DNA from: Actinomycetales bacterium
GTDB lineage: Bacteria; Actinomycetota; Actinomycetes; Actinomycetales; Actinomycetaceae
NCBI GenBank assembly: GCA_022838965.1
Contig: JALHDK010000156.1
Coordinates: 1-10,607 of the forward strand
Reading direction: 5' to 3'
Length of the DNA: 10,607 nt
Every line of letters starts with the position of its first letter. The stretch's first letter is position 1. Of the stretch, positions 6,946-10,607 are shown one piece after another. A program made the translations under genes and the position numbers. The notes under the pieces were generated by a model that saw only the letters and a program-made list of their open reading frames with translations, ran no database searches and was not told the origin of the DNA.

Positions 6946-7196
6946 TCAGCGGCGACGCGCCTTCCGGTCGTCCTTGTCGTGGCCACGGTAGGTGCGCGTC
7001 GGCGCGAACTCGCCCAGCTTGTGACCCACCATCGACTCGGTGATGAACACCGGCACGTGCTTGCGACCGTCATGCACCGCAAAGGTGTGGCCGAGGAAGT
7101 CCGGCGTGATCACCGACCTCCCTTCTCGTTGAGCGCCTCCACCTTCCTGGCGAGGTGCTCATCGACGAAGGGGCCCTTCTTCAGACTGCGTGGCAT
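6946..7196 (-). pseudogene. rpsS: 30S ribosomal protein S19, broken by an internal deletion and frameshift
   Basis: S19 sits in the 30S head, pairs with S13 and contacts the A-site finger. From ATG at 7196, 26 codons read as normal S19 ([15 protein letters not shown] at the start, ending NEKG), then a shifted frame hits TGA at 7112-7110. The family sequence resumes in another frame as [20 protein letters not shown] and runs to RKARRR with a stop at 6946. The lost part corresponds to the highly conserved ten-residue TKNVIKTWSR-like motif. Adding ten residues gives 26+10+57 = 93, exactly the usual S19 length, so the net loss is 31 bases. A ribosome site AGGGAG precedes the ATG. An assembly or sequencing error is the simplest explanation for an essential gene. 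Confidence 0.88.
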
Positions 7197-7211
7197 GTCA
7201 ACGGCTCCCTA

Positions 7212-8047
<836 letters not shown>

Positions 8048-8048
<1 letters not shown>

Positions 8049-8356
8049 CAGGAAACCACCTCACCGAAGATGTCAATGGTCTGACCGGCCCGCAGGGTGA
8101 CGATGGCGCGCTTGGTGTCCTTGCGCTTCCCCAGGCCGTAACGCGTGCGCCGGGTCTTGCCGGAGCGGTTGACCGTGTTGACCGTCTCGACCTTCACCCC
8201 GAAGATCGACTCGATCGCATTCTTGATCTCCGTTTTGCTGGTGCGCGGGTCGACGATGAACGTGTACTTGCCCTCGTCGATCAGGTTGTAGCTCTTCTCG
8301 GAGACAACCGGGGCCAGGATGATGTCCCGGGGGTTCTTGGCAGGTTCGATCCTCAT
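8048..8356 (-). CDS. rplW: 50S ribosomal protein L23
   Basis: L23 stands at the tunnel exit and is the docking site for trigger factor and SRP. The 102-residue product has the family features [21 protein letters not shown], the [18 protein letters not shown] core, and the extended loop [19 protein letters not shown]. The start is ATG at 8356, overlapping the rplD stop as TAATG; a GAGGAGGAG ribosome site lies just upstream. The same frame stays open further upstream inside rplD, but that is not L23 sequence. Confidence 0.97.
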
Positions 8357-8997
8357 TACTCCTCCTCGTTCCCTCCGAGGAACGCGTCCAGCGCGCCGGA
8401 CGTGAACACGACGTCGTCGCTCACGAGGACGTCGTAGGCATTGAGCTGGTCGGCCCACAGCAGGTGCACGGTGGGCACGTTGCGGAGCGAAAGCACGGTG
8501 AGTTCGTCGGTGCGCTCCACGACCACGAGGGCCTGCCGGTCGCCGACAATCCGGGTGAGCGCGGCGAGCGCCGACTTCGTCGACGGGGTGTCACCCGTCA
8601 GGAATCCGCTCACGACGTGCACCCGGCCCGCGCGCGCGCGGTCCGACAGCGCACCGCGCAGTGCTGCCGCCTTCATCTTCTTCGGGGTGCGCTGCGAGTA
8701 GTCGCGGGGCTGCGGACCATGGACGGTGCCGCCGCCGGCGAACTGCGGTGCCCGAATCGAGCCCTGCCGGGCCCGGCCGGTCCCCTTCTGCTTATACGGC
8801 TTCTTCCCGCCGCCCGAGACCATCCCTCGCGTCCTCGACGCGTGCGTCCCCTGGCGCGCGGCGGCGAGCTGCGCCGTCACCACCTGGTGGATCAGGGGCA
8901 CGTTCGTCTCGACGTCGAACACCCCCGCGGGCAGGGTCGCTGTTCCGGACTTCCTGCCCGCCGGGTCGAGGACGTCCACGGTCATTCCCTCGGCCAT
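8356..8997 (-). CDS. rplD: 50S ribosomal protein L4
   Basis: L4 reaches into the exit tunnel with an extended loop, and in E. coli also represses the S10 operon. The 213-residue protein includes [20 protein letters not shown], the tunnel loop with [19 protein letters not shown] at about 61-79, and [20 protein letters not shown]. Length is typical. ATG at 8997 is chosen because AGGGAG (9010-9005) is 7 bases upstream; an ATG at 8985 also fits the family but has its purine run directly against it. It begins two bases after the rplC stop. Confidence 0.97.
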   Translation of the reverse strand: MAEGMTVDVLDPAGRKSGTATLPAGVFDVETNVPLIHQVVTAQLAAARQGTHASRTRGMVSGGGKKPYKQKGTGRARQGSIRAPQFAGGGTVHGPQPRDYSQRTPKKMKAAALRGALSDRARAGRVHVVSGFLTGDTPSTKSALAALTRIVGDRQALVVVERTDELTVLSLRNVPTVHLLWADQLNAYDVLVSDDVVFTSGALDAFLGGNEEE

Positions 8998-8999
8998 GG

Positions 9000-9668
9000 T
9001 CAGGCTCCCTTCGCGGCGGTACGGACGACGACGACGCCACCCCGCGGTCCCGGCACGGCGCCGGCCACGAGGAGGAGGCCGTTCTCGGCGTCGACCGCGT
9101 GCACGGTCACGTTCTGCACGGTCTTCTGCACGTTCCCCATGCGGCCGGCCATCCGGACACCCTTGAACACGCGCGACGGGGTCGCGCAGGCACCGATGGA
9201 GCCGGGCTTCCGGTGGTTGCGGTGAGAACCGTGGGAGGCACCCACCCCGGCGAAGCCGTGGCGCTTCATGACACCGGCGGTGCCCTTGCCCTTCGTCGTC
9301 CCGACAACATCGACGGGCTGGCCGGGTTCGAAGACAGACGCGTCGAGCTCCTGCCCGAGCGTGTAGTCGGAGGCGTCCGCGGTGCGGATCTCGGTGATGT
9401 GCCGACGCGGGGTGACGCCGGCCTTCTCGAAGTGCCCGCGCAGCGGCTTGGAGACCTTGCGGGGGTCGACCTCACCGTAGGCGAGCTGCACCGCCGCGTA
9501 CCCATCCTTCTCCGGCGTGCGGACCTGGGTGACGACGTTCGTGCCCACCTGCACGACGGTCACGGGCACGACGCGGCCCGCCTGGTCCCAGACCTGGGTC
9601 ATTCCGAGCTTCTGGCCGAGCAGCGCCTTCACGCGCTTCCCGGTCCCCTGCTGGGAGAGTGTGGTCAT
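9000..9668 (-). CDS. rplC: 50S ribosomal protein L3
   Basis: L3 binds 23S rRNA early in assembly and its loop reaches the peptidyl transferase centre. The 222-residue product shows [13 protein letters not shown] at about 16-28, [21 protein letters not shown] at about 119-139, [18 protein letters not shown] from 143 and [14 protein letters not shown] near 166-179. The conserved core starts about nine residues later than in mycobacterial L3, so the protein has a short extra N-terminus; no better start is visible inside. The start is ATG at 9668, ten bases after the rpsJ stop. Confidence 0.97.
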   Translation of the reverse strand: MTTLSQQGTGKRVKALLGQKLGMTQVWDQAGRVVPVTVVQVGTNVVTQVRTPEKDGYAAVQLAYGEVDPRKVSKPLRGHFEKAGVTPRRHITEIRTADASDYTLGQELDASVFEPGQPVDVVGTTKGKGTAGVMKRHGFAGVGASHGSHRNHRKPGSIGACATPSRVFKGVRMAGRMGNVQKTVQNVTVHAVDAENGLLLVAGAVPGPRGGVVVVRTAAKGA

Positions 9669-9678
9669 TGCTGGATCC

Positions 9679-9987
9679 TCACAGCTTGATCTCGATGTTG
9701 ACGTCAGCGGGCAGGTCGAGCCGCATGAGCGAGTCGACAGCCTTGGGCGTCGGGTCGATGATGTCGATCAGTCGCTTGTGCGTGCGCATTTCGAAGTGCT
9801 CGCGGCTGTCCTTGTACTTGTGCGGCGAACGAATCACGCAGTACACGTTCTTCTCCGTCGGCAGCGGCACCGGGCCCACGACCGTTGCGCCGGCGCGCGT
9901 CACCGTCTCGACGATCTTGCGCGCCGAGCTGTCGATGACCTCGTGATCGTAGGACTTGAGCCGGATGCGGATCTTTTGTCCCGCCAT
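9679..9987 (-). CDS. rpsJ: 30S ribosomal protein S10 (NusE)
   Basis: S10 is part of the 30S head and also acts as NusE, binding NusB and NusG in transcription antitermination and transcription-translation coupling. The 102-residue protein is complete and highly conserved: [51 protein letters not shown] and [13 protein letters not shown]. The start is ATG at 9987 with an AGAGAGGTGA ribosome site, AGGTG at 10000-9996 leaving 8 bases. It is the first gene of the cluster, after a leader of some 360 bases. Confidence 0.98.
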   Translation of the reverse strand: MAGQKIRIRLKSYDHEVIDSSARKIVETVTRAGATVVGPVPLPTEKNVYCVIRSPHKYKDSREHFEMRTHKRLIDIIDPTPKAVDSLMRLDLPADVNIEIKL

Positions 9988-10163
9988 GGCGTCGTCACCT
10001 CTCTTGTACCGCTATCTGCCATTCCCTCCGACCCCCGCACTCGGGTGTGTCGCGCGCTGGCCACACTACTGAGCACAGCGGCTCGCACCGCGAGGGTCGT
10101 CGGGTTTGTTGTGGTGGTCCGGAAGGGACCCGCCGCGAGGAACTGCCCCCGGGCAACCGGTTC

Positions 10164-10193
10164 AGTGTGCCAGATCGGGCCACCCCTGGACAA
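10164..10193 (-). promoter_or_regulatory. Candidate promoter P2 for rpsJ
   Basis: TTGTCC (10193-10188) and CACACT (10169-10164) are separated by 18 bases and resemble a vegetative actinobacterial promoter. Transcripts would begin near 10157 and carry a leader of about 170 bases. This is a motif match only. Confidence 0.4.
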
Positions 10194-10206
10194 TTCGGGT
10201 GGCGGC

Positions 10207-10245
10207 CCGGTCCGGACAGGCACGCGTGCGCGCACCCTGGACCGG
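10207..10245 (-). promoter_or_regulatory. Strong leader hairpin upstream of rpsJ
   Basis: In RNA from the minus strand, 10245-10239 (CCGGUCC) pairs perfectly with 10213-10207, and inside it 10236-10230 pairs with 10225-10219 over seven pairs, two of them G-U, closing a four-base loop. The outer and inner stems are separated by a small asymmetric internal loop. It would be the first structure in a transcript starting at candidate promoter P1. There is no following U-run. Confidence 0.5.
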
Positions 10246-10252
10246 CCCAACG

Positions 10253-10282
10253 AGTTTAGCAGCGCCGACCGTGGGAAGCGAA
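10253..10282 (-). promoter_or_regulatory. Candidate promoter P1 for rpsJ
   Basis: TAAACT (10258-10253) is a good TANNNT -10 element in an otherwise very GC-rich stretch. TTCGCT (10282-10277), 18 bases upstream, is a weak -35. The start of transcription would be near 10246, directly at the foot of the leader hairpin. Confidence 0.45.
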
Positions 10283-10345
10283 GCGGCCCCTGTCCGCCCT
10301 GATGTGACACTCCGCACGGCCTCCGCCCCGGACCCGTGCGACGCG

Positions 10346-10379
10346 GCAGGGCCCCACTCCCGGAGGAATGGGGCCCTGC
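10346..10379 (-). terminator. Hairpin terminator after tuf
   Basis: An 11-bp perfect stem (10346-10356 with 10369-10379) has a further 3-bp stem inside, and lies 11 bases after the tuf stop codon. No U-run follows, as is usual for GC-rich actinobacteria. It likely separates tuf from the S10 promoter region. Confidence 0.75.
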
Positions 10380-10390
10380 GATGCGACTGG

Positions 10391-10607
10391 TCAGGCGAGG
10401 ATCTTGGTCACACGCCCCGAACCCACGGTGCGGCCGCCCTCGCGGATCGCGAAGCCCAGGCCCTCCTCCATGGCGATCGGCTGGATGAGTTCCACCGTCA
10501 TCTCGGTGTTGTCACCCGGCATGACCATCTCGGTGCCCTCGGGCAGCTGGATCACACCGGTGACGTCCGTGGTGCGGAAGTAGAACTGCGGACGGTAGTT
10601 CGAGTAG
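10391..10607 (-). CDS. tuf: Elongation factor Tu (3' part only)
   Basis: EF-Tu is the GTPase that brings aminoacyl-tRNA to the ribosomal A site. Only the last 72 codons (including stop) lie in the window and the gene continues beyond the right edge. The visible part is the beta-barrel domain 3: [14 protein letters not shown], then [13 protein letters not shown], and the end [18 protein letters not shown]. This is a near-universal match. The tuf gene directly upstream of the S10 cluster is a common bacterial arrangement, usually after rpsL, rpsG and fusA. Confidence 0.97.
   Translation of the reverse strand, partial: YSNYRPQFYFRTTDVTGVIQLPEGTEMVMPGDNTEMTVELIQPIAMEEGLGFAIREGGRTVGSGRVTKILA

Larger units (their letters stand above)
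9988..10345 (-). other. Non-coding tuf-rpsJ spacer: promoter and leader region of the S10 cluster
   Basis: No convincing gene is present in this spacer. Open frames here look like no family I recognise and one of them runs through the conserved rpsJ. On the minus strand it holds two candidate promoters, a strong hairpin at 10207-10245, and two small 5-bp hairpins (10116-10130 and 10082-10094). A long structured leader before rpsJ is compatible with feedback control of the operon, as L4 does in E. coli, but I recognise no described leader motif. Confidence 0.6.

Noticed and set aside
7110..7125. Programmed frameshifting, translational bypassing, an intein or an intron to explain rpsS and rpsQ
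   Set aside because: The missing conserved codons are absent from the DNA, and there is no inserted sequence to splice or skip. Recoding cannot supply the lost residues.
10144..10158. Short GC palindrome in the rpsJ leader around TGCCCGGGGGCA
   Set aside because: A stem of four or five pairs in sequence this GC-rich is expected by chance.
9900..10310. Minus-strand open frame of 136 codons covering the tuf-rpsJ spacer
   Set aside because: It runs in another frame into the highly conserved rpsJ, has no family resemblance and no clear ribosome site, and covers likely promoter elements.

Overview
The window is a GC-rich (roughly two thirds G+C) actinobacterial chromosomal segment carrying the S10-spc ribosomal protein cluster, read entirely on the minus strand (right to left). 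The actinobacterial assignment rests on base composition, the protein sequences (S10, L2, L5, L16 and S14 all read as actinobacterial types), the zinc-type S14, and the GTG/TTG starts. I cannot name a genus.

Layout from the right edge: the 3' end of tuf (EF-Tu, 10391-10607) and its hairpin terminator; a gene-free leader of about 360 bases with two candidate promoters and a strong hairpin; then rpsJ, rplC, rplD, rplW, rplB, rpsS, rplV, rpsC, rplP, rpmC, rpsQ (the classical S10 set), a 63-base gap with a perfect palindrome, and rplN, rplX, rplE, rpsN (type Z), rpsH, rplF, rplR, rpsE, rpmD, rplO (the spc set). An 18-bp hairpin follows rplO, and secY begins after it and runs off the left edge. 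The gene order is the canonical bacterial one. Many neighbours overlap by 1 or 4 bases (TGATG, ATGA, GTGA, TAATG, TAGTG), which fits translational coupling. The products build both ribosomal subunits; SecY is the membrane channel of the Sec translocon and EF-Tu delivers aminoacyl-tRNA.

This is mostly an ordinary housekeeping region and I see no novel defence, mobile or biosynthetic system. What is not ordinary: two essential genes, rpsS (S19) and rpsQ (S17), are each broken by an internal loss of conserved codons plus a frameshift. The missing pieces are about 31 and 34 bases by family length. In both genes the sequence on either side is otherwise well conserved, so these are either assembly or sequencing errors or recent lesions. 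Lesser points are a Lys/Ala/Pro repeat-bearing N-terminal extension on L5, basic/acidic tails on S5 and S3, and the hairpins that mark the operon boundaries.
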